NCBI RefSeq assembly: GCF_030704535.1
Contig: NC_081817.1
Coordinates: 26,413,001 to 26,477,000 of the forward strand
Direction of reading: 5' to 3'
DNA length: 64,000 nt
DNA from: Vitis vinifera
Taxonomy: Eukaryota; Streptophyta; Magnoliopsida; Vitales; Vitaceae
Made by a program: the position numbers and the translations under genes. Every line of letters starts with the position of its first letter. The first letter of the stretch is position 1. Below, piece after piece: positions 22,501 to 34,989 of the stretch. The notes beneath the pieces were generated by a model. The model searched no databases. It was not told the origin of the DNA and saw only the letters and a program-made list of their open reading frames with translations.

Positions 22501-23835
22501 TTGCAGATAAATCAAATTTCAACACTCAAAATTTTTCCTGAAGGTTTCATGCAACAGTCTGCAAAACTTGAAGAACTAAAGATTGTTAATTGTGGTGATC
22601 TTGTAGCTTTGTCGAATCAGCAGTTGGGATTAGCACACCTTGCTTCTCTTAGACGCTTGACAATCTCTGGGTGTCCTAAACTTGTTGCTTTGCCAGATGA
22701 AGTGAACAAGATGCCTCCTAGACTAGAATCTTTGGATATAAAAGACTGTCATAACCTGGAGAAACTGCCAGATGAACTTTTCAAGCTCGAGTCTCTTAGT
22801 GAGTTGCGAGTGGAAGGGTGTCAAAAACTTGAGTCCTTTCCTGATATGGGATTGCCATCCAAGCTTAAACGTCTCGTGATCCAAAACTGTGGTGCAATGA
22901 AGGCCATTCAAGATGGAAATTTACGCAGCAACACCTCTCTTGAGTTTCTGGAGATCCGTTCATGTTCTTCCCTTGTGTCAGTTCTTGAAGGAGGCATTCC
23001 CACCACACTCAAATATATGAGGATTTCTTACTGCAAAAGTCTGAAGTCGCTGCCTGTGGAGATGATGAACAATGACATGTCTCTTGAGTACTTGGAGATA
23101 GAAGCTTGTGCTTCACTTTTGTCCTTTCCAGTGGGTGAGTTACCCAAATCTCTTAAGCGTCTTGAGATTAGTATTTGTGGTAATTTCCTTTCATTACCTT
23201 CAAGCCTTCTGAACCTAGTGCATCTTGATTTCTTACACCTAGAAAATTGCCCTCTTCTTGAGTATTTTCCAAATACTGGGTTGCCTACCCCTAACCTAAG
23301 AAAGCTCACTATTGCTACGTGTAAGAAGCTCAAGTTCTTGCCCAATCGATTTCACAACCTCAAATCTCTTCAAAAATTGGCCTTATCTCGTTGTCCAAGT
23401 CTTGTATCCCTACCAAAACAGGGGTTGCCCACCAACCTAATATCACTTGAGATTACTCGTTGTGAGAAACTCAATCCCATTGATGAGTGGAAGCTGCACA
23501 AACTTACCACTCTTAGAACTTTCTTGTTTGAGGGAATCCCAGGTCTGGTGTCGTTTTCAAATACTTATCTTCTTCCTGACTCCATAACCTTTCTTCACAT
23601 CCAAGAACTCCCAGACCTCCTATCAATATCAGAAGGGCTGCAAAATCTCACCTCACTTGAAACTCTGAAGATTAGAGACTGCCATAAGCTCCAAGCTTTG
23701 CCAAAGGAGGGGCTTCCAGCCACACTTTCTTCTCTAACAATTAAGAACTGCCCTCTGATACAATCACGCTGTAAACAGGACACTGGAGAGGATTGGTCCA
23801 AAATTATGGACATTCCTAATGTAGATCTATTTTAA
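19506..23835 (+). pseudogene. CC-NBS-LRR resistance gene, copy 1, frameshifted
   Basis: Encodes an RPP13-like-1 type CNL immune receptor. The ATG at 19,506 (MPLGRALESAS) is chosen because it is shared with copy 2; upstream in-frame codons are not. Domains: Rx-type coiled coil (residues ~1-150, with an EDVID-like AYDAEDILEE), then NB-ARC with P-loop GMGGLGKTT (218-226), kinase-2 LVLDDVW (~294-300), GSKIIVTTR, GLPLAA (385-390), CFVYCAVFP and MHD (506-508). About 850 residues of leucine-rich repeats follow. An 11-bp deletion after 21,430 shifts the frame. The first frame stops at 21,461 after the first LRRs (~651 residues); the second frame runs open to the TAA at 23,833-23,835. Restoring 11 bp would give 4,341 nt, the same as copy 2. 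No intron is needed. A truncated CC-NB-ARC product remains possible. Confidence 0.93.
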
Positions 23836-24427
23836 AGGCATGGAGATCCTTGACCAAGTTCTAGTGGAGTTCTTTCACACTGGAGGTAGAGAAATTCTGT
23901 CAGGTATTTATTTGACTGAATCTCATACAACTTTGGGTGCGTAAGATCTTCAAAATGCATATGGAAAACCAACAAAGGCCTTCAACATATTTTGAAGAAA
24001 AAGAATTTCAACTTTCAAGTTATAGATATGTTTAGAGTTTATCATATTCAGAAAATGCAAAATTTTATGCTTTTGTAATTGAAAGCATCGAGTTAATGGT
24101 ATCAATCATTGCTTCTCTATATTTTGAAAGCTAGCATTACCTTTGAAAGAACTCTTTTGTCTACATTGCCATTAGAAGTTAAAAAATAGAGCAGCACAAA
24201 CATGAGGCTCATCGTGGCAAGAAAGGCAGGTTTGAATAAGTTTTCTTGCTTATATTGTTATATTGAATCTTGAATACGTAATCAAATGTAAGATGCTTTT
24301 AGTTTATCCAAACACCAATACTCTTTCTTCTTTAATTTTCAAGATCAATTATTTTTCCGTATATTATGCCAATTATGTTACAAAAGAATTCATTTACTAT
24401 TGATTGTGATTGCAAGTAAAGCTAGAA

Positions 24428-24458
<31 letters not shown>

Positions 24459-27380
24459 ATCCTGTTAATTGTTTCTTATTTTTATACAGAAGTTACTCTA
24501 GTTTCTGGGTTGTGAGACATCTTTAGATTGCTTCGATTTCATTACCTGTATAGTTGCATTCTCATCCATCAGAAAAATAATTCAAACATCAGACTAATAG
24601 ACTTCAAAGGAATGGATTTTATACTTTCTCTTCACTAAGGTGATGTTTGTTGAAACCATTTTGCTTTTCTGCTTTGCAGGCTGCTTTTCTGGAAGCACTC
24701 ATGTTATATTCCTTGAGAAGGTACCTTTTCTTGAGTCCAAAGATGATGATGGTCTTCACAAATGGGTAGCCTGATTTCAAATCCACAAACACCCAATCCC
24801 AGATCAGAAGGCAGGCTTGGGTCCCAAATCTCTCGTACAACCTCTAAAGACTAAATAAACAGGCTAGCTAGCAACTTCTCAAAGGTGTAAACACACCTCA
24901 GCAGTAGGACTGTTTGTTATGATTCATTACAGTTTGGTATTCAGCCTTAAATGTGAGGATTTCAGTACTAAAAAATAGGACTAATATCATAATGTTTTCA
25001 TGTTCCTGGGATGATTGTGCCCATGCATGTAACAAACTACTTTTGGAGAACAATCCAAGCATGGTAGGCCAAATGGATTGTGCCAGAATCTTATCTGGAC
25101 TGGGTATTTGAATATTCCATGCTCTTTCTGATGCTTGTTTCCATCTTTGATGTCATCAGAGCATACATGGGAGTTGGGAGTTTCCGAAGTTGTAGAAGAT
25201 CAGTGTGGACGTAAAAACACTTTTGAATTGTTAATGGTCTCTCCCAAACTGTACCCTAGTATGATGCTGCCACAAGGGAAAGAGGAATTGAACTAGAGCA
25301 TGTTATACCCCCTCCTCGTTCATCAATATTTATCACCATCCTAATCTAGCATTCCACCAAAAGATGCAAGTGCTTGTACCTCATGTTACCTTTTGGTGCT
25401 TGGTAGCTTTTCTATGTATTGGAAGGATGTTGGAATTGGATATTTATCAATCTATACTGCCATGAGCTATTAACATCAGAAGTGAATAGAGACTGCTAGC
25501 TACCTGTAGACATGCACCTCATGCCATCTTTGACATTTCCGAAGTCACCATGTTTTCTTTCTATCAATGTAGTATCATCTTTGTATTCAGAATGATTCTA
25601 TAGAAAAGGGGAAGCTTAGCTGCAGCCTGCACAGCCAAAACTTAAACTCCCATAATTAGTGGCTATTTAACTCCCTAATGCTTTTGATTTCTGTTGTGAT
25701 TCTTATGAATTGGTAAGCCATGAAACCCACCTCAATCTTCTCCTCTCAAACAAAGGAAGTGTGTCCAAAAGTTTAAATGGATTCCTCTGCAACTATGGTA
25801 CCTGAGAACATGAACCAGATTCAGAGAGCAAAGAATTTGTGCTTCTACTTGGATAAGCCATACCCTAATACCCATCAAGTGCTCTAATGTTACCTTTCGT
25901 TCTATCTCTACTTGAGATTTCAAATTTAACTCCATTCTCCATTTGGGAGGAAACTGATTTTTCAAAAATATCCATGCAAGGAAGAAATTTTTATAGAATA
26001 TATAAAAAGGTTTTTCATCAATACCATTCTGATTTTACTGAAAAATGAAAAAATTTGAAGACATCAATATATAAGCTAACAATGCCCGAAGTCATTACTT
26101 CAACTGCAAGGAGGGGATGCTAAAAACATGGCTAGTGACTAAAGTAAAGTCATAATAAGGTAGTCATACCGAAAAGTGCAATTAGATCATTAGTTCAAAT
26201 TCAATAATAGGTAGAACTCATTAGATTTCATTGAGTCAATTTAATGATGAATTAATTTAATTTTCATTCTAAATAATATAGAGTATAATATTGAGCAGGT
26301 AGCGAAAATTGGAACCCACATCATTAGCTTGGGGAGATTTGATTCATTTTGAATTTTTTAATATAACTCAAACATGCAACATGTTGTTCTTATCTTTGAC
26401 CCTTATCTAATTTATGAATATAAAGAATTTATCATTTATTTTTTATTTGAATATTTTATCAAGAATTATTAAAATTTTCACTTGCAAAAGTAAAATAATT
26501 ATACTATTAAAATTTTCCATTTTATAATTTTTTTTTTCATAATAGACTAGGAAGTAAAACTCATCTCTGACTGACTCTTAAAAACAATTTGCAAGTGGAA
26601 TATTTGTATTTTGTTTCATTAAATAATTTTTTTTATTTATGTCTTTATGTCTGAATTATTGAGGTATACCTGGATTACAAAGAAAAAAGTGATAAGAGGT
26701 ACAATGATTATCAGTTGATAACTTGATGTTAATCAATTTTTTTTTGTTTTTTTTTCGAATGAGAAAAAGTAGGATCCAAAAATAGTGAATTGACAAGCCC
26801 CCATTATTAAAAAAATAATAAATAAAAATTAAAAAAAAATGGCGAGAGATTCATAAAAATCTATAAAAAAAAAAAATGGAAAAGGAAGTGCTTCCACTGA
26901 CGATCGCAAGGCTGACATTTAGCAGAGATAAAAATCTAGAAAAGTACTTCTGAGATGCTGAATGCTTCCATGTGGCACATTACTGAAAACCATTATATTT
27001 GACTCCTCCTTTATCCCAAAAAATTCAGTTCAGTACACAACAAAACTGTTAACAAGAAATCAAGAATCTTCCCCATGTCAATTTGATCGAACCCATGTTT
27101 CCGCTTTGCTCAGATCTGCACAAAAGCTCTCCCTTTTTTGTCCTGTAAGCTTGCCCACTTGAAGCTTGGATTCTCTTCGGCATTTCGCAATTTCAATGTC
27201 GAAGCCTTGTGTTCCTGCCTGATTTCATCTGCTTATGAAGAATCTCCAGTTGGATACTCATTTAATTGCTCAAGAAGTTTTCTTTTCATGCGTTAATCAT
27301 CCTTCAACTTTGTGAATTTGGGGGGTTTTTTTTTTTCTCTCTCTGCTTATTGATCATGAAATCAAGTGGTTGTACTAAGT
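23836..27380 (+). other. Duplicated region downstream of CNL copy 1
   Basis: No gene recognised. The whole stretch matches 52,891-56,550 with small indels; copy 2 has an extra ~130 bp near 53,330-53,460. The last ~500 bp correspond to the region upstream of the bZIP gene in copy 2. Similarity stops at 27,380 after AAATCAAGTGGTTGTACTA, which is the right edge of duplication copy 1. Short open frames here are not supported. Confidence 0.8.
24434..24458. repeat. (CT)n microsatellite
   Basis: About 12 CT units. The paralogous site in copy 2 (53,609-53,640) has 16 units, so length differs between the duplicates. Confidence 0.95.
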
Positions 27381-27558
27381 GTGATGTATAATTATACGTT
27401 ATTTCTATTAATTACAATATCAAAAGATCATAGACGATCAAAATTCCAATGAGAAATTGACTCTTTTCCTTCAAAATTTTTACCCTTGATACAAGATTTT
27501 ATTATCATCGCTTCTTCCAAGTGAGAGGTTGAACTCCTTGTCCAATCTAAAATAGATA

Positions 27559-27867
27559 TAGGTTATGTTTGGTTTTAAAAAAACGTTAATAACAAAAAAG
27601 AAATATATTAAAAAAATAATTTTTTTCATTTTTGACTATAATATAAAAAAAATCAAATATAATTAAAATTAATTAAAATTTTATATATTTTTAAATTATT
27701 TAATTTTTATGTACCAAAGTCAAAATAAGCGAAATGAGATTTAAAATATAATATAAAAATAATTTATTGACTATAAATGTGTTTTTTTTTATTTTCTTTT
27801 ATTTTTCTGCACTAATTTCTTTTTTTAACATTTTCTCTCAAACTTATTAGGAACCAAATATAACCCT
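27559..27867. mobile_element. Probable MITE
   Basis: An AT-rich ~310-bp segment framed by inverted ends: TAGGTTATGTTTGGTTTT on the left and, reversed, TAGGGTTATATTTGGTTCC on the right. It has no coding capacity. Similar GGTTATATTTGG motifs, as internal palindromes, occur near 9,100 and 41,085, so this is likely a dispersed family. No clear target duplication was identified. Confidence 0.5.
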
Positions 27868-28851
27868 AGTGTATCTTGCTAATGAAATCCGCTCCCAATG
27901 TAAGTACCTTTGAAACAGTTTTGAAGATCTATGTTTAATATGTAATGTTGAAGGCTCATTGAGATGAGATTAAGATAAACAACCATTTCAAATTTCTAAC
28001 GAGCCCAAAAATTCTTCGAGTCCCAAAAGTCTTAAAATCCAAAGTTCCAAACCAATGACATATTCTCTCTAGCATAATGGGTAAATTCTACGTTCTTTCC
28101 TTGGATAATTGAAAATAATAATAATAATAATAATAATGTGCCTATCATACAAGCTCGCATTTCATTAGGGAAGAAAGCTTTTGTCACATCAGCCAGGAAT
28201 ATTTAAAATCAAGATAGCTATATATGTATTAATTGGTTTCTCCACTCTTTTGCCAACAATCCACCATGGAAAAACACAACACCACCCCCCATCCGCCACC
28301 ATGCATGGAAGCTTCATCCACCATAACCGCCATACCAGTCAACCTCTTTCACGACAAGCCTTCATCACTCTCCTAGAATTATCTCATTTTAAGATAGCTC
28401 ATCCTATTTCTCTCTCACCTCTCACATTGTTGCATTCTCCTCTTAAACTTTTGACAATCAACTGATATAAACAACCCTCTCAAATTTCTAAGTTCACATA
28501 CAGACCTAAAATTCTTTCATTCCAAACTCAACAAACTCCCAAACATCCCCAAAACAGCCAGTACTTCCATTAAATTTGAATTATAGAGGTGGGGTGTTAC
28601 GTAGACAATGACTATTCTCTTGTCCATGATCCGTAAATTCTTTGTTGTTTCCTCATGACTTAATTGACAAAATGCAACAACCAACTCATTGGCATGAAAT
28701 TAATGAATAGACCTCGTTGATCAATTAATTAATTCTTTTTCAAAAGGTATATTAATTGATTCTTATATTAATTAGAAAGGAAGTTGTCACGTCAGCCACA
28801 AATATTTAAGATTATAGATGGTTCTCTATGCTTTCTTGCTATCAAACCCCC
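27868..28851 (+). other. Spacer and 5' region of the LINE-like gene, copy 2
   Basis: No gene. It contains an (AAT)n run at 28,114-28,137. 28,165-28,320 and 28,775-28,930 are imperfect direct repeats (TTGTCAC-TCAGCCA, AATATTTAA, then a CCATGGAAAA start-like motif). The start region of the LINE-like frame is therefore present twice, ~610 bp apart. Confidence 0.55.
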
Positions 28852-29820
28852 ATGGAAAAGCAGAAGAGCACCTCCATAGGTGACCATGGAAGTTCCATCC
28901 CCCATAACAGTGAAGCTCCTTCCCCACAGCCCTTCACCACCCAACCTTCATCTGCAGTCTCTATTCCCAAACCAACCAGTGAAAAAACTGCCATTCATGG
29001 GACCTCTCTCATGCGTAATTGGTCCTAATGTTGACGATGGTACTGATTCAACTGTCCTAAACATCAAGATTCCCTCAACCGAATTGGCCTCTCTAAGAGC
29101 ACCATGGGAGCACTGCCTTATTGCCAAGGTCCTTGGCAAAAGGGTCCGATTGCAATACTACTACGATCGTTTTCTTAGCCTTTGGTCTCCTGAGGGAACA
29201 CTAGAAATTTTTGAACTTGGGTCTGATTTTTTCTTGCTAAACTTTTCACTTCCTATGGATTGTGAAAAAGTACTTGAAAGGGGTCCCTGGTTGATCCATC
29301 AACACTATATCACCCTTCGTCAATGGACTCCTGACTTCAAGCCTTCAGAGGCCACCACCACCCATTTAAAGGTTTGGGTTTACCTCCTGGAACTCCCCAT
29401 GGAATACTACGATAATGAAGTGTTGTTAAGGATTGGAGCAGCTATTGGTAGACCTGTCAAGATCCATCCCATCACTGAAAGACGTGAAAGAGTTAGATTT
29501 TCCCGATTGTGCGTTGAAATAGATCTAAAGCGTCCATTTCTTTCCCAGATAAAGATTGGCCAACTTCAGCAGCAAATCCAATACAAGGGTCATGTTGGGC
29601 ACCTGCAGCAGGACCTTTCAGCTCAGAGTCCTTGTCCCCAGTGCCAACTCCATGCCCAAACCAAAAGAAAGTCAGGACCATATCAGAAAGGCTCCCTTGG
29701 AAATGAATTAGCACCATCTGGTTCAGGGTTTATAGTCTTTGAACAAAAGACTCCTCTTGATCCATCAGCTGAATCCAAGGCTACAAAAAGAGAATCTCCA
29801 GCTACTACATCTGCCAGTAT

Positions 29821-29940
29821 AAGCTTCCCAGATCATATTGGGATGAATTCAAGCTTCCCAGATCATATTGGGATGAATTCAAGCTTCCCAGATCATATTG
29901 GGAAGAATTCAAGCTCCCCAGATCATATTGGGAAGAATTC
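29821..29940 (+). repeat. Four in-frame 30-bp tandem repeats
   Basis: Four consecutive 30-bp units encode SFPDHIGMNS-like decapeptides, inside the linker after DUF4283. Units 1-2 are identical; units 3-4 have Met to Lys. Confidence 0.95.
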
Positions 29941-30226
29941 TAGACCCAATAAGTCAATAGAGAGAAAGCAACATCTCCAGCCCGAAGAAGGCACATCCTC
30001 GTCTGCAATGAATATAAAAACGTCATTTACCCCAGCCGAGGAAACCCTTTCTGGCTGCTCGAGGACACCTTCAGAACCACGACAACGGCAGGCGTCTCCC
30101 CCATCTCTTTCCCCGACCCCGACAACTATCAACAAGAATCTAGCGCCAAGACAAGACCTTGTTTTTTCTTCACCTCAACAAGCCCCTTTCGTTGCCTCTT
30201 CACAAAAACCAAACAATGATTTAGCA

Positions 30227-30231
30227 GTAAA
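30227..30231. repeat. Target-site duplication GTAAA (left)
   Basis: GTAAA immediately precedes the left LTR and is repeated at 36,976-36,980 after the right LTR. Confidence 0.95.
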
Positions 30232-30599
30232 TGTTAGAAATTTACATGCTATATTCGATTCCAATGTACTTGCAACATGAATCAAAACCGAAAAGACTAA
30301 GAATAGTCTACTTACCTCTAGCCATTGTAGTTGGTTTCAATAACCCAGATTTCCAAACTCTGATCTCTCCTTTTTTTAGATGGTGTTTTCTGAAGATAAT
30401 AACAGAGTGAGTTTGGGACCATTTTTTGAAAAACTTTATAACAGTGGCTTCCATCAAACCACGTTGCCTCTTGCCACCATGTTGAGCAGTTGGTGGAACG
30501 TGCTCCTTAATCGCAGCGGAAGTGAGATGGTGGAGGACGTGGTCAAAGTGTTGGACCATATCATGAAGTGAGAACGTGTGAACGTGTATTCAGCTTACA
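30232..30599 (-). repeat. 3' LTR of the Copia element
   Basis: 368 bp, TGTTAGAAATT...AGCTTACA in plus-strand reading. It differs from the 5' LTR (36,608-36,975) at five positions, all transitions. Confidence 0.96.
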
Positions 30600-30610
30600 T
30601 TCTCCCACTT
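30600..30610 (-). promoter_or_regulatory. Polypurine tract of the Copia element
   Basis: The minus strand reads AAGTGGGAGAA directly upstream of the 3' LTR. Confidence 0.8.
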
Positions 30611-30889
30611 GGTCCACACCTTTAACCTAATGTCCTAATTTAGTCCATCAATTGTCCCATTAAGTAACAAATACATGAATCATGGCGATAAGTCCTTTAT
30701 TTAACGAGTGTTACCTTCCATGTATTACAATGTACTCATTTCTTAACATTATGCTTTATGTGGCAATATTACTTAATGAATAAACCCTATGTTCATTCTT
30801 GGTCCAATGAAGTTGAATTTTCTCAAAATTAAATAAAAAGTGCGCATTAATATGAGAAAACATCATAATAAGAGTTTGTACAATAGAAA

Positions 30890-33800
30890 CTACATAAGGG
30901 AACTAAGTCCCATGTTCACTACATGATCCTTGAATTTCAATGGTGGCATGCCCTTAGTCAAAGGATCAGCGATCATCAATTCAGTGCTAATGTGCTCAAT
31001 AACCACTTTCTTTTCTTTAACACATTCTCTTATGGCTAAATACTTAATGTCGATGTGTTTGCTTCGACTTCCACTTTTATTGTTCTTCGCCATAAAGACT
31101 GCAGCTGAATTGTCGCAATATATACTCAATGGCCTAGATATTGAATCCATAACTCTAAGCCCGGAAATGAAACTCTTAAGCCATACACCATGTGAAGTAG
31201 CCTCAAAACAAGATATGAACTCAGCTTCCATAGTAGAAGTAGCAGTCATGGTCTGCTTAACGCTCCTCCAAGATATAGCTCCACCGGCCAATATAAAAAT
31301 GTATCCAGATGTTGATTTACGTGAATCAACACAGCCAGCAAAGTCTGAATCTGAGTAGCCAACTACCTCTAGATTGCTTGTTCGTCTGTACATAAGCTTG
31401 TAATCTTTGGTTCCTTGAAGATATCTCATCACTTTCTTTGCAGCTTTCCAGTGGTCTATACCTGGGTTACTCTGATATCGTCCTAACATTCCAACAACAA
31501 ATGCAATGCCAGGCCTTGTGCAGACCTGAGCATACATCAAACTTCCGACTGCAGAAGCATATGGAATGTTCTTCATTTGTTCCCTCTCAAGATCGTTTTT
31601 CGGGCATTGGTCCAGATTGAACCTATCACCCTTCACTATAGGAGAAACACTAGGTGAACAATTCTTCATCCGAAATCTCTCTAAAACTTTATTGATATAG
31701 GTTTCTTGAGACAAACCTAAGATACCTTTAAATCTGTCTCTATGGATCTTAATGCCAATGACATAAGATGCCTCGCCCATATCCTTCATGTTGAAATTTT
31801 TAGAGAGGAATTGTTTTACCTCATGAAGTAAACCCTTATCATTGGCTGCAAGTAAGATGTCATCCACTTATAAAACAAGAAAACAAACTTTACTCCCACT
31901 GACCTTAAGGTATATGCATTGATCCATAACATTTTCAACAAAACCGAATGAAGAAATTATGTTATGGAATTTTAAATACCATTGCCGGGATGCTTGCTTC
32001 AAACCGTATATGGATTTCTTAAGCTTACAAACTAATTGCTCACCATCACTAGAGGGGAATCCTTCAGGTTGTTTCATGTAAACCTCCTCCTCTAGCTCTC
32101 CATTAAGAAATGCTGTTTTTATATCCATTTGTTGCAATTCTAAATCAAAGTGGGCTACTAATGCCAATATAATGCGCAAGGAATCTTTCTTAGATACAGG
32201 AGAAAAGGTTTCCGTGTAATCGATTCCTTTTTTTTGAGTGAACCCCTTTGCAACAAGTCTGGCCTTGTATCTTTCAATGTTGCCTAATGAGTCTTTCTTT
32301 GTCTTAAAAACCCATTTACAACCAATGGTTTTTACACCATTAGGCAACTCAATAAGGTCCCAAACATCATTGCACTTCATGGAACTCATCTCATCCTTCA
32401 TGGCATTGTACCACAATTCTGATTCTTTGCAACTCATGGCTTGTGAAAAAGATTCGGGATCATTTTCGGCTCCTATATTGTAGTCACATTCCTGTAGATA
32501 CACTACATAATCATTAGGAATTGCTGACTTCTTAGTTCGAGTAGACCTTCTTAAGGTTGCACCAATATCTTCTAAGGAAGTATGAGGTTCAACTTGTTGT
32601 CCAGAAGTATCAGGAAACTCCTGATCAACTTGATCTACTGGAATGTTGTCAACAACTTGTGGAACTTCAACGACTGGTTGAACTTCAGTGATTGTTCGTT
32701 CTACACCCGATTGTACTTGAGGGGTGTTATGAACAATAAACAATCTATCACTTGAAGTGGAAGGTTGAGACTCTGTATGATCAATATCAGAAACTATGTT
32801 TCTAAATTGATCGCTCCCACTGACCAAGTCATATTCAAGAAATTTAGCATTTCTCGATTCCACAATCCTAGTGCTGTGAGATGGACAGTAAAATCTGTAC
32901 CCCTTAGACTTTTCAGCATATCCAATGAAATACCCACTAATAGTCCTTGGGTCCAGTTTCTTCTCTTGTGGATTATAAATTCTCACTTCAGACGAGCATC
33001 CCTAAACGCGCATATGTCTCAAACTCGGTTTCCAACCTTTCAATAACTCAAATGGCGTCTTTGGGACAGCCTTGGTTGGAACTCGGTTTAATATATATAC
33101 AGTTGTCTTAAGTGCTTCAGTCCATAAGAATTTAAGAAGTTTTGAGCTGCTAAGCATACTCCTCACCATGTCCAATAAAGTTCGGTTTCTTCTTTCTGCT
33201 ACACCATTTTGGTCTGGAGAACCAGGCACGGTGTATTGGGCAACAATCCCATGCTCTTGAAGAAACTTCGCAAATGGTCCAGGTGATTGTCCATCTTCCA
33301 AGTATCTACCATAATATTCTCCACCTCTATCTGATCTCACAATCTTAATTTGTTTACCATATTGTTTCTCTACTTCTGCCTTGAAGACTTTAAAGACATC
33401 TAAAGCTTCATTTTTATTATGAAGTATGTAGAGATACATGTATCGTGAGAAATCATCTATGAAAGAGATGAAGTATTTCTGACCATGAGAGTCCATGTCA
33501 AGACTACATATATCAGTATGTATGATCTCTAGTATGGTGGAACTCCTAGTAGCACCTCTCTTTGACTTATTGGTCTGCTTACCCTTAATGCAGTCCACAC
33601 AAGTCTCAAAGTCAGTAAAATCTAGAGTACTAAGTACCCCATCATTCACCAATCTTTTGATTCTATCTATGGAGATATGACCTAATCTCCGGTGCCACAA
33701 TGTAGAGGAATCCTCTTTTACAACACATCTCTTAATGCCAGTTTGGACATGCAATGAATTATGAGCAGTATCATTTTGTAAGAATATACAATAAAGACCA

Positions 33801-34989
33801 TCAGACAAGATACCATTCCCAACACATTCAGATTTATAAATCAAACTGAAAGATGTTTCTAAAAAATGAAAGGAATATCCAAACGGTACAAGTCTAGAAA
33901 CTGAAATCAAGTTTCGTGAGAAACTTGGTACATAAAAAGTCTTTTGCAATTCTAAAACAAAACCACTATTTAAAGTTAAATAACATGTCCCTATTGCTTC
34001 CACATGCGAGCCCATCTTGTTTCCGGATAAGATGAATTGCTCACTTGTCACTGGCTTCCTTAGGTTTTGCATACCCTGCAAGGAATTTGAAATATGGATT
34101 GTAGATCCAGAATCAATCCACCATGTGTTGGTGTTTACATTAACCATATTAGATTCATAGCAAACAAATGAGGTAGGGTTACCTTTCTTCTCAAGCCAAT
34201 TCTGAAATTTCAGACATTTCTTCTTCACGTGTCCTTTCTTTTTACAGAAAAAACATTTTTCGTCTTTCTTAATGTCAGATTTAGGAGGAATTTGTTGCTT
34301 TTCTTTCTGACTAGCTTGAGATTTTCCTTTCTTTCCTTTCCTTTGCGTCACCAGCATGGCACTTTCTCCCTGTTCCATCAATAACCTTCCTTCCTCTTGA
34401 ACACACATGGTCATCAATTCATTGATAGACCACTTATCCTTATGTGTGTTGTAAGAGATTTTGAAAGGTCCATACTGAGGTGGAAGAGTGTTAAGGATAA
34501 AGTGCACCAAGAAAGATTCAGACATTTCTACCTCGAGTTTCTTCAATTGAGCCACAATGTCCCTCATCTCCATGATATGTTCACGCACACCTCTTATACC
34601 GGTGAGCTTCAGGGATGTGAACTTCATAATTAGGGTGCTTGCCAAGGCTTTATCTGAAGTGACGAATTGCTCGTCAATAGCCTTTAGCAATTCACGGACA
34701 TTCTCATGTTGCTCGATTGAACCACGTATACCAGCACTGATTTTTGTCTTAATGTATATCACGCTAAGGCGATTAGATTTCTCCCAGCGTTCGTACAATA
34801 AAATTTGTTCAGGTGTGCTGGTATCAGTGATCTTATGTGGTTCATCTTTCCTTATAGCATAATCTATGTCCATGCACCCTAATTGAAGAAGAATTCTCTC
34901 CTTCCATATCTTAAAGTTATCTCCTCTAAGTTCGGGAACCTCACAACGAATATCAGATATGCTAGGTAAAACTGCACAAAAGGATTACA
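30890..34989 (-). pseudogene. Copia polyprotein (gag-PR-INT-RT-RH), two in-frame stops
   Basis: One continuous phase from ~34,989 to 30,890. Gag is near 34,990-34,300; the text [18 protein letters not shown] lies upstream of the first ATG at 34,873, so the true start is missing or supplied by splicing (TTTTGTGCAG looks like an acceptor at ~34,975). Then come the CCHC knuckle [14 protein letters not shown], protease [15 protein letters not shown]-pre-integrase [10 protein letters not shown], integrase core with HTDICS and [11 protein letters not shown] (CKWVFKTKKDSLG, TAFLNGELEEEVYM) and RNase H (YCDNSAAVFMAKN). Stop 1 (TAG, 33,002-33,004) sits at the usual Trp of the RVWGC motif. Stop 2 (TAA, 31,868-31,870) sits at the Tyr of the YVDD catalytic box. 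Confidence 0.94.

Larger units (their letters stand above)
28852..30231 (+). pseudogene. LINE-like gag (DUF4283) frame, copy 2, 5' part
   Basis: A likely start at 28,852 (MEKQKSTS) is in a different phase from the long frame at 28,880-30,231, so a frameshift lies near 29,020. The body matches DUF4283, the RNA-binding/gag-like domain of plant L1-type LINE ORF1 (FELGSDFFLLNFS, RGPWLIHQHYITLRQW, VWVYLLELPMEYYD, RIGAAIGRPVKI). A CCHC knuckle is expected after VGHLQQDL, but only a CPQC remnant is seen. A Ser/Pro-rich linker with four exact-length 10-residue repeats follows. A Copia element interrupts the frame at 30,232; joined to 36,981 the frame continues for 25 codons to a TAG at 37,054. Confidence 0.75.

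Noticed and set aside
28181..28465. 94-codon frame before the LINE-like gene
   Set aside because: Low-complexity, in the duplicated start region of the element; no domain.
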